Below, piece by piece: positions 7,406 through 17,470 of a DNA stretch of 64,000 nt; position 1 is the stretch's first letter; the number at the start of each line of letters is the position of its first letter. Both the position numbers and the translations under genes were made by a program. This stretch comes from Bacteroides cellulosilyticus (GTDB lineage: Bacteria; Bacteroidota; Bacteroidia; Bacteroidales; Bacteroidaceae). The stretch is from assembly GCF_020091405.1 (NCBI RefSeq), contig NZ_CP081903.1:1302001-1366000 (forward strand), read 5' to 3'. The notes under the pieces are model-generated. The model searched no databases. It worked only from the letters and a program-made list of their open reading frames with translations, and had not been told where the DNA came from.

Positions 7406-9286
7406 TTAATACCCCGGATTCTGGTAATAGCCACCACCCTCTTCCAGATTCTCCAGGAATGACTGTGGGAATGGTCTTACCTCATGTTTGCCATCTACAA
7501 AGTATTGACCGACATCAGGATTTGTAGACTTCAGATAGGTGCTGGTCAACTTCCCTGTACGCTTCAAATCATAGAACCGTACATACTCCCCACACAATTC
7601 TCTGGCACGTTCATCCAATACCGTTTCTACTGTTGCCGCACCGGACAGAGCCTTGGCACCGGCACGCTCACGAACCAGATTTATGTATTGCATCGCATTT
7701 GCTCCACCATTTACATAGATATCGGCCTCAGCAGCTATTAAGAAAACCTCAGGAGTACGCATCATAAAGGTAGCATTCAGATTTCCGAGACGTTTCTTGC
7801 TCAAGTTATTAACATAATAATTGCTACTGTTATGCTTCATCAACGACGGATAGAAATTAAGCCAAGGACTGACTACATCCGTATTATCATAATCTCTGTG
7901 ATAATCCATAATCACCGTATTGTCCTCAGCATACAAGTCCTTGTAGTCAACATACAGGATTTTTGAGTCCTTCTTTTCCGCTATCTTTTCCGCATATCCT
8001 TCATCTCCCGGACGGATAAATTCCAGTGCTTTTTCATCAAATACAAATTTGGTATACTGCCGCACCAACTCACCGGTTGTCGCATTAGGCACCATTTCTG
8101 ATATTTCAGGAGACTCCAGATTCTTATCAAACTGCTTCACTTGTGATTCGCTCCATGACTGACCTTTATCTTTGTTACAAGTCCATTGCGTTTGAAAAAA
8201 TTCATGATATCGAGGATCCAGCGTTCCATCTTCCTGTACGTATAAATCCATCAGATGCTTTGAAGGCATAAAACTCCCGCCGGCACGTCTGCCCCAAATC
8301 TGATAATCGGACAAGCCGTCATATTTGTTACCGGAATGTATATCCGTCTTGAACACAATGGCTGAAAAGGCTGTGAGCGGACAATAGAACTGCTCGTTAT
8401 TCTGATTCATGATCCAAGCCTGGTTACTTACACCGCCCACCACATAGCGGTGTTTCCATAAGGCTTCTTTATTCTCAAAATTGTTGCTTTCTGCAAATAC
8501 ATCTTCTATGTTATCATACATATACACTCCCAAAGCGGCTCCTCCTGCCTTGCAATCTTCCACCATCTCTTTGGCAACTTCCAAAGCCCGTTGCGCATAC
8601 TTTTTAGAAGAGTCATACTCTATGGATTGCAGGCAGGCTCTTGCCAACATTCCCATCGCCGACTTCTTGGACGGACGCGTAGTTCTTTCTTCTACCGGTA
8701 ACCACTGAACGGCAAACTCCAGATCGGGAATGATACATTTCTCATAGATATCCAGCGGGGTATCTTTACCGGGATGCAAATCCACATCTTCGACTGGCGA
8801 CATTTGCAACGTCACGCCACCCAGTTGTTCTACCAGATTATAGTAATATACCGCCCTCATAAAATGAGCTTCCGCCACCTTCTGGTTTTTCTCTTCCTCG
8901 GTAGTGAAAGGAACTTTATTGGCCTGTACAATTGCCTGGTTGCAATAGCAGATACCGTCATAACAGCAATTCAGCGTGTTAGCCATCATATTATTAGCAA
9001 AGTCCGATCCCATACCATACTTTAAGTAAAGGTTATCACCGTTCTTCTGAGAGGTCCAGATATCAGTTCCGCCCTCGGTCATCTGCATAAACTGTCCATA
9101 GCCGTAGAGCGCTCTTTCCATGCCAAAGTAAACATTATTAAGTATGGTTTGATAGCCTTCTACCGAAGCGGACAGTGCATCCATAGTGTATCCCGAAGGA
9201 TTATATTCATCGAGTGTACAAGAAGCATTGCTTATCGTCACTGCCATTACTGTTACAGTCAGCCAGTTTTTTATTTTCGTAGTCAT
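7406..9286 (-). CDS. SusD/RagB-family outer-membrane glycan-binding lipoprotein
   Basis: A 626-residue SusD-type protein. The N-terminus carries a lipoprotein signal (lipobox around NASC, Cys23), so it is surface-anchored. The family region follows (AEAHFMRAVYYYNLVEQLGG, TPR-like helices), and the C-terminal RagB/SusD part includes MMRTPEVFLIAAEADIYVN and LNEARxRAG-like ARELCGEYVRFYDLKRTG. SusD proteins cap the SusC barrel and bind the incoming glycan. The gene follows susC-like by 23 bp and must be co-transcribed with it. The specific glycan cannot be read. Confidence 0.95.
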   Translation of the reverse strand: MTTKIKNWLTVTVMAVTISNASCTLDEYNPSGYTMDALSASVEGYQTILNNVYFGMERALYGYGQFMQMTEGGTDIWTSQKNGDNLYLKYGMGSDFANNMMANTLNCCYDGICYCNQAIVQANKVPFTTEEEKNQKVAEAHFMRAVYYYNLVEQLGGVTLQMSPVEDVDLHPGKDTPLDIYEKCIIPDLEFAVQWLPVEERTTRPSKKSAMGMLARACLQSIEYDSSKKYAQRALEVAKEMVEDCKAGGAALGVYMYDNIEDVFAESNNFENKEALWKHRYVVGGVSNQAWIMNQNNEQFYCPLTAFSAIVFKTDIHSGNKYDGLSDYQIWGRRAGGSFMPSKHLMDLYVQEDGTLDPRYHEFFQTQWTCNKDKGQSWSESQVKQFDKNLESPEISEMVPNATTGELVRQYTKFVFDEKALEFIRPGDEGYAEKIAEKKDSKILYVDYKDLYAEDNTVIMDYHRDYDNTDVVSPWLNFYPSLMKHNSSNYYVNNLSKKRLGNLNATFMMRTPEVFLIAAEADIYVNGGANAMQYINLVRERAGAKALSGAATVETVLDERARELCGEYVRFYDLKRTGKLTSTYLKSTNPDVGQYFVDGKHEVRPFPQSFLENLEEGGGYYQNPGY

Positions 9287-9309
9287 ATCTATTCTTATTG
9301 AATTATTAA

Positions 9310-12300
9310 TTAAAAGGATACATTAAGTCCCAAGAGATAAGTTTTGTAAAGCGGGAAGGTATCGGAACCGTTATTTTCAGGGTCCGAGTGCTTCAGCTCA
9401 CTCTTAAACGGCAGTACAAATACATTATATGCCGTTGCATAAAGCCGGCATTGCTCAAGTCCCAGAGTTTTACATAATTTCTTGGGGAAGGTATATCCCA
9501 AAGTGATATTCTTTATTTTGGCATAAGAACCGTCAATATACTTCAGCGAACCTATACCCGTCGTACTGGCAATACCCGGTCGGGGGAAGTAAGCCGACTG
9601 GTTTTCAGGAGTCCAATAATTCGTACCCCTAGGTTGGTTATTACCATTGGCGGAATACCAGCCGATTGTTTTGCTGTCTATCATCTGCCCGTATCTCACA
9701 ATAGCGAAAACGCTTAAATCAAAATCTCTGTACTTAAATGTATTATTTACACCCAAGATACCGTCAGGTACATTCGAGCCCAATATCTGGAGGTCGCGCG
9801 TGTTGCTGTAAGTGTGTACGCCACCATCTCCTACAAGATTTCCATTCTCATCCGTAGTGAACTGCTCCACTGTCTCAATCTTCACATATCCCGGTTGGCA
9901 TCCATATTTCGCCGCTTCTTCTTCTTCGGCAGTGCTCCATATTCCGGCATATTTAAAATCGTAGAATGTCTTGATGGGATGTCCTTCGAATAACTTTTTG
10001 GCAATGAGGTCACCATCGGGCAGGTCTACAATTTTTTCATCGTTATGAGTATAAGAAATGGATGAAGACCATTGGAAATTCCTGCTCTTTACATTGACCG
10101 TAGACAATTGGATTTCATAACCTTTGTTGCTGGTTTCACCTATATTCTGCCAGGTTGCCATAGGAGATCCCCAGGCGGTAATGGCCGAAGTAACGGGCAA
10201 TGTACGGCTAAACAGAAGGTCTTTCGTTTTTGAGTCGTAATAATCGAAACTCAGATTGATGCGGCCGTCGAAAAATCCCAAGTCTACACCATAGTTCCAT
10301 TGATAGGTTTTCTCCCAACCGATAGAGGGGTTTCCGTATGGAGACACAAGTTGGCTTACTGAACTCAGCTCCCCATCGATGGATACCGGAGAATAGGTGG
10401 CTGCTCCTGTCTGCGAAGAATAAGCTCCCATACCTCCGGAGTTACCGGTAATACCGTAGCTTAGGCGAAGTTTCAGGTTGTTCAGCCATTTTTTTGTAGA
10501 CTCCATGAAGGGTTCCTGCGAAACACGCCATGCCAACGCCCCTGCCGGAAACGATTCCCATTTATGTCCACTGGCCAGATGGGATGCGCCATCCCAGCGC
10601 GTAGTAAATGAAGCTATATATTTATCATTATATACATAATTCAGACGTAAGGCATAAGACATCTTCTGGCTTTGAGAATAATTGGACTTCACACCGTACT
10701 TCGTAATACCCGAAGCCATATTATAAAACAAATAGGAGTCAAGAGGCTGACCGGAAGCTCGCATGTTATTAGAATCACTTTGGCCATGGCTATAAGAGGT
10801 TACACCGGTCAGCGTGACTTTATGTCCTTTAAGCGGTTCGATTTTATAAGTCAGCACATTATCCCATAAATAGCTATAGCCATAGTTGTTATTGATGTAG
10901 GCATACGGTGCGGAATATCCATTTTCCACTCCCTGCAATGAATGTTCACCGATATATTGCCCATTGCGGGAGCTATTCAATGTGGTGCTGATCTGTGAGC
11001 GGAATGACAATCCTTTCAGTGGAGTAATCTCCAGATAACCGTTGACATTGGCATAAGTCGTACGTGTTTGATTGGCATATTGATTCTCCATTTCATCTCC
11101 GAATGGAGAGGTCTCCCCTTCTATAAATTCAACATTGATGTTGCCATTGTCATCATAAGGTTTACCCAGAGGAAAGGCAGTCAGCGATTTAGTAAAAATA
11201 TTCTTGCCCCGCGAATTCTTGATCGTATAGGTGAGCGCCGAGCTCGCACCTATCTTTACCCATTTCCGGATTTGATAATCCACATTAAACCTCATTCCGT
11301 AACGCGTCTGGTTTTCGTTAGAGAGCAAACCTTGCGTATTGTTATAGCTAAATGAAGTGTATATTTTGATTTTGTCACTTCCGCCTCTCAATGACAAGTT
11401 TATATCTTTCTGAGAAGCATTTCCTTTGGTAGCCTCATCAATCCAGTCTATCCATTGATTGTTTTCATAAGCTTGCTGTATAGCCTCAGAAGAAAACATC
11501 TGGAAGAAGTTCTCCGGATATTCCCCGTTCTTAGTCCGATAGAGCTCGGTCTGATAACGGTACCATTCATCTCCCATCATACCATGTATGAAATTGGCTC
11601 CTCCCGAAATACTATATTTGGCATCCAAGTTGACTGTAACTTTCCCGGCCGCGCCTCTTTTGGTTGTGATAATGATGACGCCATTGGCACCCGCCGAACC
11701 GTAAATAGCAGTTGACGACGCATCTTTCAATACATCAATCTGCTCAATATCATTTGGATTCAGCTGGTTGTAACTGGCTCCCTGCACACCGTCAATGACA
11801 AACAGGGGTTCGTTGCTTCCGTTGATGGAACGAGAGCCACGCAATAAGATATCCACATCCTCGCCTACTGCACCGGAGCCCATCATAATATCGGCACCCG
11901 CAATTTTACCTTGAAGGGCCTCCATCACATTGCTTGTCGGAGTCCCCTTTATGTCTTCCTTACTTACCGACACGACAGAGCCACTCAGATCGGCTTTCCT
12001 CTGCGAACCATAACCAGTGCTCACAATCACCTCCTCCAGCAAAGTCGCATCCTCTTGCATCACAATGTTCAAAGAAGTTTTCCCCTTCAGGTTTATCACC
12101 TGTTTCTTATATCCCATATAGGATACTTCAATAGGATACTTGCCCGAGGCTTTCAAGGTGAACTTACCCTCAAGATTGGTAACTACTCCATTACTTGTCC
12201 CTTTTTCTACTACGGAAGCCCCGATGATGGGCTCTCCCTGGCTGTCCTTTACAGTTCCCGTAATGTTCTGTGCAACGGCATTGACACTCAGGAAAACGAA

Positions 12301-12354
12301 TAGCATACTAAGCAATATTCGCATGTTTCTCAAGTTGATAGATGTTTTCATCAA
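9310..12354 (-). CDS. SusC/RagA-family TonB-dependent outer-membrane transporter
   Basis: A 1014-residue SusC-type receptor with a signal peptide (ending near NAVAQ). Next comes a carboxypeptidase-regulatory-like domain (ITGTVKDSQGEPIIGASVV), then the plug (VFVIDG-type LFVIDGVQGASY, IEQIDVLKDASSTAIYGS, GVIIITTKRG). The C-terminal beta-barrel ends in a phenylalanine-type terminus (LLGLNVSF). There is no N-terminal STN domain, so it is not a sigma/anti-sigma transducer. It imports glycan oligosaccharides across the outer membrane using TonB energy, with the SusD protein as lid. A divergent HTCS is the likely regulator. No glycosidase gene lies beside the pair. Confidence 0.95.
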   Translation of the reverse strand: MMKTSINLRNMRILLSMLFVFLSVNAVAQNITGTVKDSQGEPIIGASVVEKGTSNGVVTNLEGKFTLKASGKYPIEVSYMGYKKQVINLKGKTSLNIVMQEDATLLEEVIVSTGYGSQRKADLSGSVVSVSKEDIKGTPTSNVMEALQGKIAGADIMMGSGAVGEDVDILLRGSRSINGSNEPLFVIDGVQGASYNQLNPNDIEQIDVLKDASSTAIYGSAGANGVIIITTKRGAAGKVTVNLDAKYSISGGANFIHGMMGDEWYRYQTELYRTKNGEYPENFFQMFSSEAIQQAYENNQWIDWIDEATKGNASQKDINLSLRGGSDKIKIYTSFSYNNTQGLLSNENQTRYGMRFNVDYQIRKWVKIGASSALTYTIKNSRGKNIFTKSLTAFPLGKPYDDNGNINVEFIEGETSPFGDEMENQYANQTRTTYANVNGYLEITPLKGLSFRSQISTTLNSSRNGQYIGEHSLQGVENGYSAPYAYINNNYGYSYLWDNVLTYKIEPLKGHKVTLTGVTSYSHGQSDSNNMRASGQPLDSYLFYNMASGITKYGVKSNYSQSQKMSYALRLNYVYNDKYIASFTTRWDGASHLASGHKWESFPAGALAWRVSQEPFMESTKKWLNNLKLRLSYGITGNSGGMGAYSSQTGAATYSPVSIDGELSSVSQLVSPYGNPSIGWEKTYQWNYGVDLGFFDGRINLSFDYYDSKTKDLLFSRTLPVTSAITAWGSPMATWQNIGETSNKGYEIQLSTVNVKSRNFQWSSSISYTHNDEKIVDLPDGDLIAKKLFEGHPIKTFYDFKYAGIWSTAEEEEAAKYGCQPGYVKIETVEQFTTDENGNLVGDGGVHTYSNTRDLQILGSNVPDGILGVNNTFKYRDFDLSVFAIVRYGQMIDSKTIGWYSANGNNQPRGTNYWTPENQSAYFPRPGIASTTGIGSLKYIDGSYAKIKNITLGYTFPKKLCKTLGLEQCRLYATAYNVFVLPFKSELKHSDPENNGSDTFPLYKTYLLGLNVSF

Positions 12355-12390
12355 TTCAAAATAATTTAATTAATTAAAGGTTACTTATCG

Positions 12391-12398
12391 CAAAACTA
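12391..12398 (-). promoter_or_regulatory. -7 box for the SusC/SusD genes
   Basis: The minus strand reads TAGTTTTG, fitting TAnnTTTG, about 37 bp before the SusC ATG. Activation by the HTCS would require its binding sites upstream in this short divergent gap. Confidence 0.4.
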
Positions 12399-12414
12399 CC
12401 CCAGAGTATTTTTT

Positions 12415-12422
12415 TAACTTTG
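12415..12422 (+). promoter_or_regulatory. -7 box for the HTCS gene
   Basis: TAACTTTG fits TAnnTTTG, about 85 bp before the HTCS ATG. It sits beside the oppositely oriented SusC box, so both promoters share the same short region. Confidence 0.45.
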
Positions 12423-12506
12423 TATGAGCGTACAAAATTTGTGTTTGTCCGTCTATCATACAGCTATGAACCTGTTATTTCGATTTAAAAACCAATTAGT
12501 ACCAAA

Positions 12507-15500
12507 ATGAAGCTACGCCTATCGACACTATTACTTTTGTTCTGCCTTTCTGTTTCCGGACAACTTCAGTACACAATTACCCGATACAGCACTGAAGACG
12601 GACTGCCGCAACAAACCATAACCGGCATCACCCGAGATAGAAACGGATATATGTGGTTTACTACCTGGAATGGAATCTGCCGTTTTGACGGACATTCATT
12701 CAAGACCTACAGAGTGATGCCCGGTGATGCGAATGACTTACCAACCAACCGGATTGACGATATAAAGATAGATGCCCGCAACCATCTCTGGCTATTGGAT
12801 GACCAGAATTTCCTGTACCGCTTTCATCCGGAAAACAACAAGTTCCACCGCTTTACGTCGCAGACAGCTCCTGTCCAAAACATATTTACTCTTTCTGACG
12901 GGGACACCTGGTTGTTCCAGTCGGACGGACGCTTACTGAGAATTACTCCGGACGAGCAAGCAATGGCTTGCCGCCAAATCCTGGGCAGTTCGCATGGAGT
13001 CCGCAGAGTGATCAGTCTCGTGCAGGACAAAGAGATCATCTGGATTATCTCTGACAAAGGTATTTATAAATACTCCAAGGAAAATAGCAAACTGACCCTA
13101 GCCCTATCTACCCGAAAGCATTTCCACAGTTTCAGAAAATACGCAAACAAGTTTATAATCGGTGCCGACAATGGACAACTATATATTTACGACCCCAGGA
13201 AAGACGATTATTCAATAATGAAGTTCAATACTTCCGCCACTCTGACAAGAGTCAAAGCCTATGATTCCAAGCATTTGCTTATCACGGCAGAAAATGACGG
13301 CTTCTTCCTGACAGACGGTTATCGGGGAGAAGGAGTACACTATACGATCTCAAACCAACTGTTAAGCAATGAAGTGAATGCACTGTATGTGGAAGACAGC
13401 CAGAAACACATATGGATAGCCTATAAAAACACGACAATGATTACCCGCATCGACTCACTCGGCACTTACCGCAAGCATTACCAGCTGAAAATGCAGAAGT
13501 ATGACGATTCTCCACGGCAGATATCACAAGACCATGACGGGCGGTTATGGGTTTTCTCCAAGAACGAAGCACTCAATTATTACGATGAGAAGTCAGATGA
13601 ATTCCTCTTTTTTTCCATCAGCAGAACCAGCCACAACTCAAATCCACCGAAAATAAAGAAAATATACTTCGACAAGCAGAACAATCTTTGGATAGCCAAG
13701 CAGCCGAAAGGACTTATAAAAGTATCTTTCAAAAAAGACCTTTTCAGTCTCTCCGTACCTGACCTGGCAGAGTACTCATCTACCAACGAATTGAGAAGTA
13801 TCATGGAAGATGCAGACCACAACATCTGGGTTGGAAGCAAAAACGGAGACATACAAGTATATGACAGAAACAAGCTGTTCATCGGCTTTCTGAACTCAAC
13901 CGGCAGATTATCCCGACAAGCGGAGAATTTCGATGCCGCATACGCCTTGCTGCAAGACAAAAAGGGGAATATATGGATAGGGACACGCAACAAAGGCCTC
14001 ATCCGATTAATCCCCAATGGCAAACTGAATTACCGGATCAAATACTATAAGAATGATCCTGTGGACAGGTTCAGCCTGAGTTGCAACTCCATATTTTCAC
14101 TAAAAGAGGATAAACTGGGCAGAATCTGGATCGGCACATTAGGAGGCGGAATCAACTATATAGACCGGGACGGGCGTTTCATACACCCGGGCAATGAACT
14201 ACCGGATTATCCAGCCCGCTTTTCGAGAATCAAGAACATCTGTATAGACCATCAGGACAACCTCTGGCTGGCCACTACATCGGGAGTATTGCTCTGCAAG
14301 TGGAGTAACGGCAAACTGGCATACACTCCCATTGTGCGTAACTGTAACGAAAAGAACAGCCTGAGCTGCGATAATGTATATGACGTGTTCGAAAGCAGCA
14401 AACACGAAGTCTTTATCGCGACTTTTGGCGGAGGTCTTGATAAGCTGACGGGATTCGATAAGCAGAACAATGGAATCTTCAAGAACTACTCTTCCCCGCA
14501 AATGATTTCCAATGTCCCGCTGACGCTGACGGAAGATCACGAAGGTAATTTATGGATTCCATCGGAAAATGGTTTGTACCGGCTGTTTACAGGCAATGAC
14601 TCTATCGAAATATACGACAGCAGGTTCCTGCCCGAAGGACTTCTGCTCACCGAAAGCAGAGCCTGCCGCCTTTCAAACAATGAAATACTTTTCGGAACAG
14701 ACAAGGGATTATTATCAATGAACCCCGAAAAGATGAAGCGGGACTCGCATACATCCAATCTCCTCATTACGGATATCCACATAAACGGAGAGAAAAAGAA
14801 ATCCTCCTACCAGTCTTCCGGCATCACCCTCAGCCACAAGGAGAACTCATTCAGCATCAATTATGAGACACTGGACATGAAATTCCCCAATAAGATAGAG
14901 TACGCCTATCGTCTGAAAGGCTTTGACAACTGGAACTACGTGCAAAACAACCGCATGGCAGTCTATACAAACATTCCTAAAGGAAACTACTGCTTCCAAG
15001 TCAAATCAACCAACAGTGACGGAGTATGGAGCAATAAGATAAAGGAAATTTCCATCACTATATTGCCTTCATTCTGGGAATCTATTTATGGCATTATACT
15101 GTACATCATTCTATTTTTCCTCATTGTCGCCATTTCAGCATATATCCTGTTCGTTATCTATAAACTCAGAAACCGGGTTGCAATAGAGAAGCATATCTTA
15201 GATATAAAAACCAAGTTCTTCACAGATATCATTCATGAGTTACGCACTCCTTTCACACTGATTGTAGCCCCCATAGACCACATGCTCTCACAAAAAGGTT
15301 TGAATCCTGTCATTCAGCAAGACCTGGCTCTGGTAAAGCGGAATACCAAACATACACTGAAAATCATTAACCAGGTACTCGATTTGCAAAAGATACAGAA
15401 TGAGTCCAAACTTACGGTACAAAGAATAGAAATAGCCCCATTCATCGAACATATTATAAATAATTTCCAGTCAATTGCCATTCAACGGGAAAGTGAAATC

Positions 15501-16817
15501 ACCTTTGAATCTAAAGAATCACCTCTTTTTTTATGGGCAGACCCGGATAAATTGGAAAGTATTCTCTTCAACCTGATCACGAATGCTTTTAAATATTCAC
15601 CCAAAGGGACAGTCATACATCTGTCTGTTCAAGAAACTGACACCAATATCATTCTGCAAATATCCGACCAGGGATATGGCATCAGTCAGGAAAAACAAAA
15701 AAGCATCTTCAACCGGTTTGAGAATTATGTAAGTTCCGACATCTTCAAGAAACAAAGTACAGGCATAGGGCTATCTTTAGTAAAGGAATTGGTAGAGTTA
15801 CACAAAGGCAAAATCACTTTACAAAGCAAAATAAACGAGGGTTCTACCTTCACCATCCACTTTCGTAAAGGGAAAGAGCATTTTGCACCGGAAACGGAGT
15901 TCATTCTATCAGATTATGATGAACGGCCTCAACTGTCCCAAAGTGATACTCTTTTTCTGAGAGACGATTACGAAGCAGAAGAGGGGGAAGCTTGTAAGGA
16001 TTGCGGTAAAAGTTCCATTTTAGTGGTGGATGATAATCAGGAGCTTCTTTTCTTCTTACACACGATTCTTTCCGAAGAGTTTCGTGTAATCACCGCTTCC
16101 AATGGGAAAGAGGGATTGGAAAAGGCAATCAAGTACCTGCCGAATATGATTGTCAGCGATGTTGTAATGCCCGAAATGACAGGGATCGAAATGGTCAAGA
16201 AGCTACAAGCCAATACTTATACCTGCCACATACCAATTGTTTTACTGAGTAGTAAGGCAGATGTGGAAAATCAAAATGAAGGTTTGGAGTTGGGCGTGGA
16301 TGATTACATTACCAAGCCCTTCAGTGCGAGTTATCTGATAGCCAAGATATGGAACATCATCAGACAAAGAAAGCGGATTCAGGCACTGTATTATTCGGAA
16401 CTCATACAAAATAAAGAAGAAAGCAATATCGATTCCAAAGAGGAACTTCGCTCACTTCCGCAAGCCGATAAAGACTTGCTGGACGGGATTGTCTGTTTCA
16501 TCAACAAACATCTGGATTATCCGGACTTGAGTGTAGATACGCTTGTTGAGGAAGCGGGAATCAGCCGCTCCGCCCTATTCAAAAAGATAAAGACGCTCAT
16601 AGGCATCTCACCAATGGAACTTATTAAAAACATACGTTTGAAAAAAGCGGCGGAACTGATAGAAGAAGGTTCGGATAACTTTACCCAAGTGGCTTATAAA
16701 ACAGGATTTAAAGATTCGCAGCATTTCAGTAAATGCTTCAAAATGATTTATGGGGTAACTCCTTCGGAATACAGAAAAAAAACATTTGGTTCAGTTGGTA
16801 TGACTATAAAGCTATAA
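12507..16817 (+). CDS. Hybrid two-component system sensor-regulator (HTCS)
   Basis: A 1436-residue one-protein signalling system. After the signal peptide, two seven-bladed propellers (repeated Reg_prop-type blades such as NIWIGTRNKGLIRL, about 20-770) form the periplasmic sensor, followed by a Y_Y_Y domain (about 776-845). One transmembrane helix spans about 858-885. The HisKA region contains DIIHELRTPF (phosphoacceptor His about 909), and the HATPase region contains the N, G1 and G2 boxes (NAFKYS, DQGYGIS, GIGLSLV). The receiver has VVDDN and the phosphoacceptor Asp in SDVVMPEM (about 1217). The C-terminus is an AraC helix-turn-helix (about 1325-1425). HTCS proteins bind glycan fragments in the periplasm and activate the adjacent PUL. 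The divergent SusC/SusD pair is the obvious target. Confidence 0.95.
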   Translation: MKLRLSTLLLLFCLSVSGQLQYTITRYSTEDGLPQQTITGITRDRNGYMWFTTWNGICRFDGHSFKTYRVMPGDANDLPTNRIDDIKIDARNHLWLLDDQNFLYRFHPENNKFHRFTSQTAPVQNIFTLSDGDTWLFQSDGRLLRITPDEQAMACRQILGSSHGVRRVISLVQDKEIIWIISDKGIYKYSKENSKLTLALSTRKHFHSFRKYANKFIIGADNGQLYIYDPRKDDYSIMKFNTSATLTRVKAYDSKHLLITAENDGFFLTDGYRGEGVHYTISNQLLSNEVNALYVEDSQKHIWIAYKNTTMITRIDSLGTYRKHYQLKMQKYDDSPRQISQDHDGRLWVFSKNEALNYYDEKSDEFLFFSISRTSHNSNPPKIKKIYFDKQNNLWIAKQPKGLIKVSFKKDLFSLSVPDLAEYSSTNELRSIMEDADHNIWVGSKNGDIQVYDRNKLFIGFLNSTGRLSRQAENFDAAYALLQDKKGNIWIGTRNKGLIRLIPNGKLNYRIKYYKNDPVDRFSLSCNSIFSLKEDKLGRIWIGTLGGGINYIDRDGRFIHPGNELPDYPARFSRIKNICIDHQDNLWLATTSGVLLCKWSNGKLAYTPIVRNCNEKNSLSCDNVYDVFESSKHEVFIATFGGGLDKLTGFDKQNNGIFKNYSSPQMISNVPLTLTEDHEGNLWIPSENGLYRLFTGNDSIEIYDSRFLPEGLLLTESRACRLSNNEILFGTDKGLLSMNPEKMKRDSHTSNLLITDIHINGEKKKSSYQSSGITLSHKENSFSINYETLDMKFPNKIEYAYRLKGFDNWNYVQNNRMAVYTNIPKGNYCFQVKSTNSDGVWSNKIKEISITILPSFWESIYGIILYIILFFLIVAISAYILFVIYKLRNRVAIEKHILDIKTKFFTDIIHELRTPFTLIVAPIDHMLSQKGLNPVIQQDLALVKRNTKHTLKIINQVLDLQKIQNESKLTVQRIEIAPFIEHIINNFQSIAIQRESEITFESKESPLFLWADPDKLESILFNLITNAFKYSPKGTVIHLSVQETDTNIILQISDQGYGISQEKQKSIFNRFENYVSSDIFKKQSTGIGLSLVKELVELHKGKITLQSKINEGSTFTIHFRKGKEHFAPETEFILSDYDERPQLSQSDTLFLRDDYEAEEGEACKDCGKSSILVVDDNQELLFFLHTILSEEFRVITASNGKEGLEKAIKYLPNMIVSDVVMPEMTGIEMVKKLQANTYTCHIPIVLLSSKADVENQNEGLELGVDDYITKPFSASYLIAKIWNIIRQRKRIQALYYSELIQNKEESNIDSKEELRSLPQADKDLLDGIVCFINKHLDYPDLSVDTLVEEAGISRSALFKKIKTLIGISPMELIKNIRLKKAAELIEEGSDNFTQVAYKTGFKDSQHFSKCFKMIYGVTPSEYRKKTFGSVGMTIKL

Positions 16818-16866
16818 GCCTGTTTTTTATAGAAATGCTTTAGGAATATTCTTAAAATAGTAAAGT

Positions 16867-16906
16867 AAAAGCCAACCAATTCATTGAAGTTAGTTGGCTT
16901 TTTTTG
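16867..16906 (+). terminator. Intrinsic terminator after the HTCS gene
   Basis: AAGCCAAC (16869-16876) pairs with GTTGGCTT (16893-16900), and a T-run follows (16899-16905). This is a textbook rho-independent terminator for plus-strand transcription, 50 bp after the stop. Confidence 0.8.
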
Positions 16907-16945
16907 TATCTTTAGATATTTCCCAAGGACAGGGATACTGCTACA

Positions 16946-17470
16946 TCATTCTTTCATAAAATCAGGAGTCCAATCTTCTACTTTATGATGCTTATATAAA
17001 ATATCATCTATTAGTTTAAGCATATGTTTATCTCCTTTCATCAATGTATCATTTTTAAGAATTACCCCATTCAAACTAATACATACAGGTACTTTTTTCC
17101 TATCTTCCTTAAATACAATAAGGGAAGTTATACGTAAATCGTAGTTAAGGTCCTTCTTCAAAACCTTTAGTTTATTAACTGCCTCTACATATTCTCTTAT
17201 TATTTTTCTATCCATTATCACAGAATCTTTAGCGACACAGGTGGCATACACAATATCGGCACAATCCCTGATAGGAGTAGGTGTCCTAATCCATTTGGGC
17301 ATATACCAAAATTTTATATAATCAATATCGTTAGCATCAATCAAATTCTTAGTAGTGGAACAAGAAGTTCCGACTAAAGAAAAAAGAGCACAAAACATTC
17401 CATATAGAAATAATCTATTCAGATATCCAACGTTTTCTGTTATTTTCATATTCTTTCGTTTTAACTTCAT
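16946..17470 (-). CDS. Small lipoprotein, candidate immunity protein for RHS cassette 1
   Basis: The 174-residue frame begins with a hydrophobic stretch ending in a lipobox (LVGTSC), so it is probably an outer- or inner-membrane lipoprotein; an internal Met at residue 8 is an alternative start. I recognise no family. The start overlaps the end of the truncated RHS gene by about 56 bp, the close coupling expected for a toxin C-terminus and its immunity gene. Location by the toxin and export signal are the only support. The mature part is basic and lacks obvious catalytic motifs. Confidence 0.6.
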   Translation of the reverse strand: MKLKRKNMKITENVGYLNRLFLYGMFCALFSLVGTSCSTTKNLIDANDIDYIKFWYMPKWIRTPTPIRDCADIVYATCVAKDSVIMDRKIIREYVEAVNKLKVLKKDLNYDLRITSLIVFKEDRKKVPVCISLNGVILKNDTLMKGDKHMLKLIDDILYKHHKVEDWTPDFMKE

